From Anaeramoeba flamelloides (taxonomy: Eukaryota; Metamonada; Anaeramoebidae), in assembly GCA_027625915.1 (NCBI GenBank), contig JANTQA010000026.1, forward strand, positions 7,440,001 to 7,504,000: a stretch of DNA of 64,000 bases. Reading direction: 5' to 3'. This document shows positions 25,881 through 37,779 of this stretch, in pieces. The position numbers were made by a program, and so were the translations under genes. The stretch's first letter is position 1. Each line of letters begins with the position of its first letter. The notes under the pieces were generated by a model. It was not told where the DNA came from. It searched no databases and saw only the letters and a program-made list of their open reading frames with translations.

Positions 25881-25958
25881 TAAATCTTTTACTAGAATTT
25901 ATTCAACTCAAACATTTAATAAAAAACCAAGTATTAGGTTAAAGAGATGTTTCGAATC

Positions 25959-26100
25959 ATTCAGTTTCACTTTTAAGGTACAAACTTTCAAGGAAAACTT
26001 AAAACATAAAAATTCTCAAATTAAGACACAAAATTTGGAATTTTTCTTTTTACAAATTATTTTAATAAATTTGAATTTAGCAGAAAAAAAATTAGAAATT
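25959..26100. mobile_element. Palindromic MITE family B, truncated copy B2
   Basis: The left half is clear (TCAGTTTCACTTTTAAGGTA, then CTCAAATTAAGACACAAAAT), but the complementary right end is missing or beyond recognition. The element is probably truncated. Confidence 0.6.
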
Positions 26101-26473
26101 GAATAAAATTAAAGAAATATACTGACAAATTTGAAAAAAATGACACCCAATTTTTATTACAGTTTCCTTTTTGTTAAATTTGAATATTATTTATTCCTAA
26201 AATTTCTTTTACAAGAAAATTTCCACAGTCAACTTATTTTTATCGTTTCTTTAAATTTGAATAACTAAAAAAATTCTTTATTCAAAGTGTTTTACTTTTG
26301 AAAAATAGGAAATTGAACGAAAAAAATTTTAAACATATTTTGAATGTATCAGTAAATTGTAATCTGGTAAATGAAAATATAAATTAGCCAAAATAAAATA
26401 AAACTCTAAAATTTGATTTTAATGTTTTTTTTATTTTTTGTTTTTTGTAAAATAAAAAAAAATTAATGTAGAA

Positions 26474-28749
26474 TTAATTTTCAGTTCTGTCAATAACAAT
26501 CCTCCCACCCCTTCCATATCTCATCCTACCTCTGAAAGTATTTAATCTTCTTTTTTTATTTGTATTATTTATATTAAGATTTGTGTTAGTATTTGTATTT
26601 GTCTTTGTATTTGTATTTTTGTGAACAATTTTTGGATTTGTTCTTTTCCCCTCAAAAATTGTGAGCATTGAGCTTTGGAATGGTCCAAAATCTTCTCCAT
26701 TAATTAACATTGTTTCAATATTCCGTCGATCATTCGATAAAATTGAAGAATTTTTATTCAGATTTAAATTTTCCATTTTCACAATCTCTCTTCGGATGAG
26801 TTCTCGATCAATAACAACGCGTGCAAATTGCCTTACTTGTATCCATTTTTTTCTTTCTTGTTGTAGTTTTTCGATCGCCTGTAATATTGTAAATCGTTTT
26901 GAAATGATGTTGGATTTACGAATTACATTCTGTTGTTTATTATTTTTTTTTATTCTTTGTTCTTTTTCTTTGTATTCAAATAGTAAAGGTTCACCTTATT
27001 TGATTTTAATATTTTTAGATGTTAATATAGAATGATAGTATTTGTTTTTATTTTAAGATAATTGATTAATAATTAATTAGTTTATGATTTATTTGTGAAA
27101 AATATCAAAGGTGTTATTTTTTAAATATTTAAATGTAATGTTTAAATTTACAGTTTGAAAAAACTAAAAAAAAAGTGTTTTCATTTTAACCTATTTCCTA
27201 AAAATTGTGGTAATTTTGTTTTCAAATATCTTTTATTAAACTAAACTTAATTCTAATATTACTATTCAAAAATGTTATTTATCATTAATTGATTGTTCAT
27301 AATAATTCAAATTGGTTTATTTGTAAGAGTATTGCTTTAATTAAAAGATATTAAAAGTTCTGTTCTTGATTTTATATGATTGTTTTTAGGTGTAAAAATT
27401 CGTCGTGTTTATTTTTTTCATTTTGATCATAAACACTTTTTTCGAAAGAGATTTAATCTTGATAGAACAGCTGAATAGAAAATAAAACTTGTAACTGGGA
27501 TTTTATTGTTTAAAAACCCAGTTTATATCTTCACCATATTGTCAGTTTTTTTATTGAATTTTATCACACCATTGTTTTCTCCAACAAAAAGTGTTTAAAT
27601 TGTTTTTCATTTTTTGGAACTATTTTAATGAACATATTTTGAAATAAATCTAATAGTATACTCATTCAATTAGTAATAATATTACTCCTAATTTGAATAT
27701 GATCAGTTTACGAATAGAATAACTTTAAAAGAAAATATTATTTGAAATAATAGAATAAAATGCCCCAATTTTTTAGAAATACCTTACCTCTATTTTAAAA
27801 AAGTGAGCATTAAAAGTTTTAATAACTGTTACTCGCCATGGTTAAAAAATCGAATCAAACAGTTTGAGTAACACTTTTTAAAAACTTTTATTACACCCTT
27901 TTTTAAAACAGTTGTACTTTAATTATTCATTTTCTGTAATTTCTGTTCCGTAATTCATTTTCAGCAAAAATATTACCTAAAAAGACTACTGATCTTGAAA
28001 TTTTAAAGAAGTAAAATATTTTCTTAATTTTCTTTTTTTTTTTTTTTTCGTTATTCGATTAGGAATCAATAATGAAAGAATAATAGAATACAAAAGTGGA
28101 TTATTTGTATAAATTCCGGACATAGAAACAAAATAAATTTAAATAATTTTCTTTTTATCATAAAAAATGGAAAAAAAAAAAAATTGATCTCTTCTCAAAC
28201 TGAAAAAATTTTTTTATCTGAGTTTCCTCTTCGTAGATCAGAATTTTTTTCGACCCTTCGCATATCAAAAATAAATAAGTACAGTATTTCACCAATAACA
28301 TATTTTAATAATTTGTTCTGTTACTGTGAAAGACTGATCCCTTAATTTATAAAAATTATTTTCGTTTTTTTCGTGATTTTAATTTTAATATGATTTTGTG
28401 GATTATTGTGATTTTATGATTTTTACCTAGAAAGTAGTATTAATCGCGTTTTTTTAATATTATCGTGAATTTATTGTGAATATCGTGATATTCCATGTCA
28501 TCATCAAACTCTCTATTAAAAAGCCTAAATATTAAAAATGATTTCTTTCTTTTTCTTTTTCAAAAAAAGAATAAATTACTTGAGTCAGCCTCTCATTAAT
28601 TCATGTAGTTTATGAAATAACTTTTAAATTTCAATTTTGAGGATTTTGGTTTCAATATCTTTATCATCAAATAAATGTTTGAATATTATATTTTTTAACT
28701 TGTTTACATATTGCAGAAACTAATCATTTATGTTGATTAATGGATACCA

Positions 28750-28782
<33 letters not shown>

Positions 28783-30767
28783 GCAGAGGATTTTGATCAT
28801 GTATATAATCAGAGCAATACCATAGGAAATGATAAAGCCGATTTGCAACATGATTGTGGGAACACCGATTTATTTTGAACTTTTTTTCAAACCTGTTATT
28901 TTTCAATTAACCTTTTGGGAAAAAAAGTGAAACAAAAGGAAAAAAATTTAAACCCTATTTTTAATTGGGAACCTTACTAAAACCTAAAAACAAAAAAATA
29001 AGATCAATTAATAAAAAAGAAAAAATAAATGATTTATAACCAAATGGAAGATTAAACACAATAATAGTTTTTTTAATTACTATCTTTTTGTTATTGGCTT
29101 TTTCTTTATTTGATCTATTAATAAAAATTGATTATTTAAGAGATCTCCAAAACTACTCTTAACCATTTTAGATATAAAAGGAGATTTAAGGGACTAATCT
29201 TTATTAAATTTTTTTACCTAAATTTAATGGAGATTGAGAAAATTTTTTGCCAATTACTTCGTTTTGAAAACTCCTATTTATTTTCAATATTTGAGATATT
29301 TCTAGATAAGGAATCCTTATTTGGAAATTGGTCAAAAAAAAAATATTAGAGACTAGTCCCTTAAATTGTGTTTGTTAGTTTGATTGAAAATAATATATGG
29401 ATTATTCTTTGAAGTTGATTTGTTTCTTTGATAAATTGATTTTACTTTTTTGTTTGTTTTCAGGTTTTAGTAAGGTTCCCAATTAAAAATTGTTTTTAAA
29501 TTTTTTTCCTTTTGTTTCACTTTTTTTCACAAACGGTAATAAATGAAATTTTTTATTTCAAATTCCCAAAATATTTTACTAATTATTAGATGGGAAAATC
29601 CCAAAAGATCTATTTTTTTTTTAATTGTTTATGGTCGTGATTGAATCATGGCCTATTGCCCTTGTAAAACAAAAAGATCTTGACAAAACCAATTCGAAAT
29701 CAGAATTTTAAAAGATTAAATTAAGTTTCTTGAACTTTTGAGATCTAATTTTTTCATAATTGATAATTTGATTTTAACAAAAATGAAAAGTTTCTTCTTT
29801 TAATAGTAAGGAAAAAAAGAAAATCAGCTTAATCCAAATAACGTCTTTCATTGAAAAACAATTTGGTTGTTTGGATCTGAAAGGAAATTACTTTTTTAAA
29901 AAAAAGCGAGACCAAAGAAGGGTTTTCTTTCTAAAGTACAATCACCAACAATAGTTTTTCATTAAAATTGAATTAAAAAAGTTGATTTTTTTTTTTTTTG
30001 TTTGTTCATTTGTTCAAAATAATTGTTGTTTTTCAAGTAAAGTACAGAAGATCTTAAATGTTTGAAGGTGTTTGTTTGTCTTTACCTGTAAATATTTCAG
30101 GGTTTAAAATTCAAAAAGAAAAAACAAAAAATCAAAAAGTGTAATTCTTTAAGAAAAAAAAAAAACACAAACCTAGTTTTTTTCTTTTTTCAACCCAATA
30201 CAGATAAATTTCTTTGATGTGACCACCGAATTCGGAAAATTGTGACAAAAAATCCTTAAGTGAGATAAGCTTTAAAGAATACCCTGTCGCCTTCTCAAGT
30301 CGATCAATAATATACTCAAATTCTGTTTCATGCAAAACGTTTGGTGTGGTTTCTAACGCGGAATTATTATTTTTTTTGTTTTGAATTGCTTGTTTCTCAA
30401 TTTTTTCGTTAAAGGAATCAAGCCATACTAAATCTAATTCGTCTAATTCATAATCTACAGAAGAATAAAAAGGCAAAGTTGATCGATCATAGCATTTGAT
30501 TGAGTTTGGTGGGTGTGACCAATTGCCCAATAAACGCGGGTTGTTTTGGGTCTGACTATATGTCTTGTGAACAGGGATGTTCATACTGAGTGTGGGCGTG
30601 CCCTCTAAAATTTGGTTAATGTGGTATTCTTTTTCTTCTTCTTTTTCCATTCCTGTATCTAACTTTTTTTTTTTGATGCTGATTTTGACTGCCTTGTCGG
30701 GTATGATTTTTACAATAGAGATTTCTCGTTTAAGAGGTATTGAGCTTGTTCTCTTTGCGTTTGACAT
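26474..30767 (-). CDS. EPL1: Enhancer of polycomb / EPL1 homologue, split by a 3.2-kb intron
   Basis: EPL1/EPC is the scaffold subunit of the NuA4/TIP60 histone acetyltransferase core, linking the catalytic MYST subunit to its partners in the nucleus. Two exons, 30767-30173 and 26994-26474, join in phase 1 to give 371 residues. Family marks run in order across both: TGMEKEEEKEYH (residues 38-49), YELDELDLVWLDSFNE (106-121), EYIIDRLEKATG (151-162), YWVEKRKKLGEPLL spanning the splice junction (190-203), and a basic helix RQFARVVIDRELIRREIVKM (253-272) equivalent to the LRRDLSRAR..REKSKREL region of animal EPC1. A basic GRGGR patch lies near the C-terminus after a TNTNTN repeat. The start is the ATG at 30767 (MSNAKR), matching the family MSK start; an upstream in-frame ATG at 30848 adds 27 unlike residues. 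The protein is shorter than animal EPC1, which has a long C-terminal extension. Confidence 0.9.
28751..28782. repeat. (TTA)n microsatellite
   Basis: About ten TTA/ATT units inside the EPL1 intron. Confidence 0.9.
28907..29540. mobile_element. Inverted-repeat element H with nested MITE C3
   Basis: The left arm has AAAAAAAGTGAAACAAAAGG and, further in, TTAATTGGGAACCTTACTAA; the right arm (about 29440-29530) is their complement over roughly 90-130 bp. The centre is occupied by family C copy C3 at 29186-29364, so without it H is about 450 bp. Only this copy was seen. Confidence 0.75.
29186..29364 (-). mobile_element. MITE family C, copy C3
   Basis: A 179-bp element with TTAA at both ends: TTAAGGGACTAATCTTTATT at the left and GAGACTAGTCCCTTAA at the right. 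It lies in the opposite orientation to C1, C2 and C4, and is nested in element H inside the EPL1 intron. Non-coding. Confidence 0.85.
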
Positions 30768-30848
30768 TTGAATGATGAAGATCTTTAAAGAAAGGTATTT
30801 GTTATTTGGAGTTTGGTTTGGAAAATTGTTTTTGTTGTTATAATTCAC

Positions 30849-31679
30849 TTGCTTCCAAGTTTTTGATAATTTTTCTTTTTCAAGAGAAGAAATAAAAGGA
30901 TTTTTTCAAAAAATGATTTCCTTGAATTGAAGATTGAAGTATTATTTTTGATGATTGAAAAGTTTAAATTCAATAATAAGAATATTTGTAGTTTTTCTGT
31001 CAAGTTATTTAATGTTTAAAACTCAACAGCTTTTTGTTTGAAATTGAAACTCTATAAAAGTAAATTATGAAAAATATCAATAAAGGTATGTCTTTAATAA
31101 TTTGAAAAGCTGAATTCAGAACTTACGAGTTTGTTTATCATGGAGTTTTCTTATAAAATTTAATTTAGGCTTTTTTTTAAGGGTTGTAAAAATTTATTTC
31201 AATTATTAAAACCTAAAAATCATTTTTTTGGAAATAACAAAAATTGTCATTAACAATAGGTTTTGAAATAGCCTTGTGGATAAGTATAAAACTTTAATTT
31301 CATTTTAGAAAAAATGAATAATCATACACCCAAAACTCTTTTGTGAACCAAGAAGTTTCTTTGTGGGATCAGAATATTAATAGTTACTTGAATATTTTAT
31401 TGATATTTTCCCTTGTTTAAATATCATTTTAAATTGAAGTAACAATTATATTCACTTTATTATTTAAAAAAAAAGCTTCATGGATAGAGGTTTCAAGTTT
31501 AAATTTATTAAAGAAACAATAAAAGGGTTAATTAAAATATTTAAAAAAAAAAGAATAAATTCTGAAAGGTAGAAGGAAATTTTATATACACATTCTTATA
31601 CCACCAAATCACTCAGAAAATTATTAGGTAAATTAACTTTTGATTTTAAAAAAATAGTTTTATTTTTTTGATAATAATT
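30849..31679. other. Gene-free stretch upstream of EPL1
   Basis: This is the 5' side of the EPL1 gene and probably holds its promoter, but I cannot point to a specific element. No gene was seen. Confidence 0.4.
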
Positions 31680-32790
31680 TAAGGGGGGTGTTAAAATTCC
31701 TCTTATTTACCGTTAGTTTTTTTTTTCATGATATAAGAAATAAACAGAAAATTTATTATATTTTGAATATATTTCATAAATTTAAAAAAATAGGGTTAGT
31801 TTTTTCAGAATATACAAGAATTGAATAAAACCTTCAATTTTACTTTATTCGTTTGAATCATGAAAAAAATAGATACTTCAATCCCCTTTTATTAGAATTT
31901 TTTTGAATTTTGTATTAATTGGAAAATCTATTGATTTTTAAAACATAAAAAGAATTAAAAAAAATTGCTGTTAGTTAATTGAGAATATGAAAGTATTGAA
32001 TAAATAATTGATTTTTCCGTATTATTTTGAAATATATAAAAGCCTCCTTTGCATTTTTTTTTTTAATTTAGGAAATTAAAAGAAATTTTTTCTCTATTCT
32101 TTTGAATTCGGTTAAACTCCGTTATATTTTCTTTTGTTTTCTGTTTATTTGAGAAATCTATTTGTTTTTGTTAGCTTTTCTTGGATTTTCTGTTTTATTT
32201 GGAAAATCAATAGATTTTCGTTAGGTTTTTTTGAGGTTTTCTATATATTTGTGAAGTGTTATAGGTTTTTTTTTACTTTTTGAAATAAACAGAAAAATTT
32301 AATAAATTTTCGGTTTATATCGAAAAGTAAAAAAAAACTAACGAAAATCAATAGATTTTCAAAATAAAATAGAAAACTTCAAAAAAACCTAGAACACTTA
32401 ACTTATAAAAAAGAAAACCCCAGGAAAATCACCTTTATATTTTTTAGAATTTAAGAAATAAACCGAAAATTTTAGAAATTTTCGGCTTATTTATTAAATT
32501 CAAAACAACCACCTTTAGCTTTTCCAGAATTCAAAATAAAAAGAAAATTGAAGATTTTTTTTATTTATTTATTGAAGAGGGAAAATTACTTTTCTCCTGT
32601 GTGCCGTTAGGTTTTTTTTGATTTTTCAAATAAACAGAAAACTCAAAAAAAAACCGCCGTTATCTTTTCCAAAATTTCAAAAGAATTGAGCAAAATCCTC
32701 GATTTTTCTCCATTCTTTTGAATTCTGGAAAAGCTAGGCACTCTACGGGGTATGATGACACTTTAGGCACTTGAGATTACACCCCTAATT
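31680..32790. repeat. Palindromic AT repeat family K, copy K1
   Basis: A mosaic of inverted sub-repeats: AAAATCAATAGATTTTCGTT, AAACAGAAAATTT and GTGTTATAGGTTTTTTT-type words recur in both orientations around a centre near 32300. The right part (CCGTTAGG, TCTCCATTCTTTTGAATTCT, GCTAGGCACTC..GATGACACTT) matches 53936-54430. No coding sequence. Confidence 0.75.
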
Positions 32791-33239
32791 TCTAGATTTT
32801 TGTTTAGAAATTTTAATATAGTCATAATTTTATTTATCATACCAATAATAAGATAAATAATGACTCTTTATTCCAAATAATATCAAATATATTATTCTTT
32901 ATTTTTTTATTTTGGATTTGTTCTTTAATCCTAATTCTGGGTTAAAAAAAAAAAAATTATAACTCAAAATAGTTGAAATACAGACAATTTTTTTCCAAGT
33001 GCTATATAGCTCATTTTTGGTTGAGAAAAAAACTATAAAATCTTAAAATCAATTGATTTTATGGCTTTTTTTTCAATGGAAATACTTCGAATAAATTATA
33101 AATTAAATAATTTTCTTTTCGTTCAAAAGTTTACATTTTTTTATCAACAGATTAAAATATTTTTTTTTGGAAATTAATGGCTTTTTTTTGTTTTCATTAT
33201 TTTTTCTTATTTTAAATAACTGCTAATTATAAAATAAAA
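32791..33239. other. Gene-free AT-rich stretch
   Basis: No gene or repeat recognised. Confidence 0.4.
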
Positions 33240-33790
33240 TTTGTTTCGGCCAAAGGGGTATCCAAAAAAAAAATATTTTTTTTCAAATATCAACATATTT
33301 TTTATGTAAATTGTACTTTTGGAAGAACACATAAGAAATAAGTGGAAGAATACACATCAAAAAATAGTTCATATTGTGTATAAAGTAAAACGATTAAATC
33401 AATATATTTTCTTCAAAAATTCAAAAAGGTACCTATTCTATCACCTATTGGGAAAAAGAAAATATCCCTTTTGATCGTCTATTGAAGATCCAAATAAAAT
33501 TGGAATTGAAATCAATATCACTTTTCTCGGCTCAGGCTTACTGTTTCCATAACATTAGAAGAACATTTTTTTTACAAAACGACTCTAGACCTTTAAATAA
33601 AATAAATTTTGCAAATGAATTAGGTATCTAAAAAAATCAAAAAAAAAAAGTAAATTACGAAAAAAATAATTTCAATTTCGAAATTTCCAAATTAAATTTT
33701 TCTTCGGATATCTATCCAAACCGCTTAAAAACATGTAATTCATCACACCTAAAAACGGGGCCCCTTTTTGATTGGAAAATGGTTTTTTTT
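33240..33790 (+). repeat. Repeat family D, copy D1
   Basis: About 550 bp, collinear with D2 (57295-57835). The left end CGGCCAAAGGGGTATCC and the complement of the right end (CCAATCAAAAAGGGGCCCC) are related, as expected for a TIR element with CAGTCAAAG-type ends. Shared internal blocks: TTGAAGATCCAAATAAAAT, CCATAACATTAGAA, GCAAATGAATTA. No transposase seen. Confidence 0.7.
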
Positions 33791-34134
33791 TAATATCAAT
33801 TTTAAGAAATTCTTATTTTTAATTTTCGAAATTTAAAAACAAAATAAAAATAAAAATAAAATAAAAAATAAAAATCAAAAAATAATTATTGAGTTTCAAG
33901 GAATAAAAATAAATTAAAATGTAAAAAGAACAGAAAAAAATATTTTTTTTTCAAGATTGTAAGATAAATATATTATCAAAATATCTAATTTTTTTCTTGT
34001 AAACATATGTAGTTACAATTAGAATTTGTGAAAAATAAAAATAAAAAATAATAACATCTTAAAATTAGATACAGGATTGATACTAAGATTCTTTTTTGAA
34101 GAAGTTTGAAGAAGTAAATGGTTAATGATCATTT

Positions 34135-36864
34135 TTAAAAGTTTTTATTTTTTTTAAAAACTTCCCACATTTTAGTAACCAACTTTGTTAACATTGCAAT
34201 ATCATCGTTATTATAATCACCTTTTTTATTTGCAACAGCGCATAATAAAATTACATTTTTCCTTTTTTCAGGGTTAGCAAATATAGGAATGCTTAAAAAA
34301 TTTTTAATTGGTACATGTCCTTTTGGAATTCCTTTTTTTGATGGATGGAATTTTAAATAGTTGTTTACAATTACATTAGAATTATCTTTGATTACATCAC
34401 CTATAAAATTTTGTAATATAAAAAATTAAATAAGAGATATAGGAATAAATATAAGAATAAGGTAAAGTTAATTTAAGATGAATGGCTGTTTGATTAAACA
34501 GTATAAATGCCTTATATTTAGATATAATAATATATTTCATTTTATACAATTGGTGTTTTTTTTTGTTCAAATAAATGTAAATTTTCCGATTTATTATGTA
34601 AATTTCACCAAATATTGATTTTTCATTCTTAATTCGTAGAAAAAAAAAATCAATAAAAATTGATTTTTAAAGTTTTCTCTTCATAAACGAAATACCCTTT
34701 AAAGATACAATAACAGAAAAGTTAAAAACACAAAAAATTTCAAAGTTTTGGATATTTAAGAGTGTTTTCTTTTGTTCATTTGAAAAGAAAAAAATAAAAA
34801 ATACAACTATGCGAAAAAAGTGTGAATAAAAGCTTAAGAAATGAAAATTCAAACTGTCAAATGTATACGTTTTGGAAATTTTCGGTAACTCTTTAGAAAA
34901 CTTTTCCCACCCATTTTCATAACTAGGTTGCAAATTGTAAATCGGTATTTTGTGTGCTCTTATTAGTATTTAGGGGTTAATAAATCTCAAAAAATTTTGT
35001 CCCGTTAGATCTAAGAAGGAAAAAATGACAGATTTTTCAAAAATTGTCAGTTCTAGATTCTGTCGTTTCTGTGAGATTAAAAAATGAAAAAGAGGGATCG
35101 GAAAAAATCTTTTTTTTTTGTGAAAATTTCACTTTAGAACAATTTTTAAAACCCTAACACCTTGTATAGAATTTTGTCTAGGTTTGTTTTTAATTTATTG
35201 AAAGTAACTTAAGAGGGTTTTAAAAAATGTTCTAAAAGGTCACAATGGAAGAAATTGGCAATTTTTGATGAAAAATCCTCTGTTATTTTCAAACAAAGAT
35301 AAATTTGGATAAAGAAGACACAATGGGTTTGGTATTGTACTAAATCGACTAAAATTGTAACATCCAAAAAAGATTATTTTTTTTGAACCTTTATACAATG
35401 TTCTTTTTAAATTTGACAAAAACTGAAAAATTTCTGCAAATTTAATTTCCATTAAATTGTTGAATGCACAATTCCCCAAAACCTTCACCATACAACTCCT
35501 GGACAATTTGTCTTGATACTAACAAATAGGTTTTGTGAGAGAAACAAGACAAACAAAAAAAAATATCGCACGGCAATAAAAAAAATGTTTTTAATGTTTG
35601 ATAAGGATCGGGAATCTATTCAAAAATCAATTCGAATAAATACCATCTCTCAAAAGTGTTGTTGGGAATACTCAATTTTAGAAACCCACAAAAGAATTAA
35701 AACCAAAGAAAATTAAGACAAATTCACAACTCTTTTGTCGCAATTACTTTGATTTCTGGAGGCAATAGAACAATCCATGTAACTCAATAATAAAAAATCA
35801 TAGACAATTTGATCTTTTAAAGTTAGAGTCGTTTATTGAAAATGTTTGAAATGATCGTCATTTTTTCTTTGGCAAGAAAACCTCGATTATTATTCTTTCA
35901 TTTCAAATTTCTTATCAAAGGGTGTTCGAGTTTGAGTATCTCAAAATTTTTTGTTCATTTTTTCTTTTAAAAAAATTACACAAAAAACGCTTTTTGGATC
36001 CTAATTGGAGACTATTTCAAAGATCATTCTTCCTCATTAAAAATGAAATTGGATCAAAAGGTGTTGAGACTATTTCGTAATTTGGATACGTAGTCCTAAA
36101 AACGATTGATGAAAAAAAATTTCAAAAAAAGGGAAAAAAAAAAAAAGAAAGAAACGAAAAGTACAGAAAGGAAAAGAAAAGAAAAGAAAAGAATTACTCC
36201 ATAGACCACCATCGTTAGCATTAAAAACAAGAGGCTTGTTAATTGTTTTGCAAGAGGCCATAACTGAGTTTGACCAGGCATAAACATATAAAAGATCCTT
36301 TGTTTTGTTCATAAAGCCTAAATAACCAATTTGGCTTTTTGTGACTCGTACACACTCCTCCATACAAAACTGGGCGATTTCACGAGGTGTCACTTCGGTG
36401 GAGGTCATCAAGCTCTCGTCAATTTGGCTGACGTTTTGGTTGTCTTCAAGGTTACGAAAGATCAGCTGGATGAGTACTCTTGATTTCACACGCACTACAT
36501 TTGCCCAAATGTGGCAATTAAGGATCTTGCTGCCAAACCCACTGATGTTCCAATCAAAGTCGAAGGAGCCAGAGGAAATGATCTTACGAAACTTCTTTTT
36601 GATTAATTCTTCGCTCAACTTGCCCTCGCTTTGTTCTTCGGCACTGAAATTGGCCATCGTGTACATTACCACCCCCATCGTTTCGGCATCTTCAAAACCT
36701 AAAAACTTTGCAAAAGAGAGATTGTATCCAATAATAGTCGAGGTGCGATCAATGATACAAATCGGATCTTTCTTTTGTTTGATAAAATTCAAATACTTTT
36801 TTTCAGATCGAACGTTTTCTGTGTTTATAACCGTAAAATTCTCAATTGATTTATTGTTACCCAT
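34135..36864 (-). CDS. PAS-GAF domain protein, split by a 1.8-kb intron
   Basis: Exons 36864-36198 and 34400-34135 join in phase 1 into 310 residues. Residues about 28-138 form a PAS domain (PICIIDRTSTIIGYNLSFAKFLGF), usually a ligand or redox sensor. Residues about 163-305 form a GAF domain (IAQFCMEECVRVTKSQIGYLGF, AWSNSVMASC, GGLW at 219-222, then GHVPIKNFLSIPI and NDDIAMLTKLVTKMWEVF). The GLW|SDVI junction lies inside the GAF fold and restores the family order exactly; without splicing the frame runs into Phe-rich nonsense. No kinase, cyclase or phosphodiesterase domain follows, so it is probably a stand-alone sensor or adaptor. I favour the ATG at 36864 because it starts MGNNKS, an N-myristoylation-type N-terminus; an ATG at 36945 would add 27 residues. 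Confidence 0.83.
34401..36197 (-). other. 1,797-bp intron within the GAF domain
   Basis: Donor TGGA|GTAATTC, acceptor AATTTTATAG|GTGATG. A tempting near acceptor (TTTTTAG|GACTAC at about 36087) would end the protein after eight more residues and remove the second half of the GAF fold, so it may be minor or unused. Unlike the other two big introns, I recognise no repeat family in this one. Short frames at 34667-34933 and 35240-35506 look unrelated to GAF. Confidence 0.78.
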
Positions 36865-37290
36865 TTTAAAAAAAAATGTATTTCTCAAGTCCACAATTTT
36901 ATTTTTGGAAATTAGAAATATTCGAAAAGATCTTTCATTACTCATTGTATGTTTTTTTTTGAATCTGACATTCTCAAAAAATGCAAAACAATTTTTCTCT
37001 TCTACAAATCAAAAATAAAAAAAATTTTCTTTTGTATTTTTAAATATCAAAATGCGAAGAGAAAATTTCGAAGCATAAGAAAGATATTATATTTTTCCAA
37101 TCGTTTGGGTTGTAAGTGAATTTTGCAAAAGTACCTTTAAAATTTCAGAAAAATTATCAAAAGAAAACTAAATTGTCCAACCCGATTTTATAAAAACAAT
37201 TTACTTGTTTTTTTTCTATTTTTATTTGTTCTATTTCAAAAATCACATTTTATTTAAATTTATTCCAAAATAAAAACGAATTTTTGTGTA

Positions 37291-37779
37291 GAGTAGTGAA
37301 AAAAATACCGGACATGAAAAAAATCCTGGACAAGATTTTTAATTGTGAGTATTCGTAAAATTTTTGTCTAATTTCAATTATATCCTTATTATAAATAACC
37401 AATTTTTTTATGAGATTAGTAATAAACCTACCTAATGTCCATCAAAGTAAGGTGTCTCTAGAATACTCGAGTAATTGTTTGATAGTCCTAAGTTGATCAA
37501 CTATTTTCAAAAAACAATCCAGTTTTATCGAGGTTTACTAGAGTTTGGAAAATGATAATTTTTCTTCTTGTTTTTTGATTGATTGAATGGTGTTTTGAAC
37601 AAGTGTGATTTCATTAATCATCATTCTAATAAGTGGGGGAGTTATAATTGAAAAAGTTCGATTCTTAAAAAAAGGAATTTGATTGTAAATAAAAGAAATT
37701 ACACAATAATTTTACTAATACTCACAATTAAAAATCTTGTACAGGATTTTTTTCATGTCCGGTATTTTTTTAACTACTC
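37291..37779. mobile_element. TIR element M, 489 bp, TA-flanked
   Basis: The two ends are near-perfect inverted repeats of about 85 bp: GAGTAGTGAAAAAAATACCG at the left and its complement at 37760-37779, continuing through GGACATGAAAAAAATCCTG and TTTTTAATTGTGAGTATT. TA dinucleotides flank both ends. No open frame. It has the look of a fairly recent non-autonomous Tc1/mariner-type element; no second copy in this window. Confidence 0.85.

Larger units (their letters stand above)
26995..30172 (-). other. 3,178-bp intron in the EPL1 gene
   Basis: Donor CTAG|GTTTGTG at 30172, acceptor AAATAAG|GTGAAC at 26995, phase 1. Joining the exons restores the conserved KKLGEPLL segment without gap or insertion, and an in-frame stop lies just 5' of the second exon, so the two pieces need splicing. 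The intron holds an inverted-repeat element (28907-29540) with a second MITE nested in it, and an ATT microsatellite. Confidence 0.85.

Noticed and set aside
35240-35716. Opposed frames of 88 and 67 codons inside the PAS-GAF intron
   Set aside because: Neither matches the GAF block expected between the exons, and the exons join without them. No family recognised.
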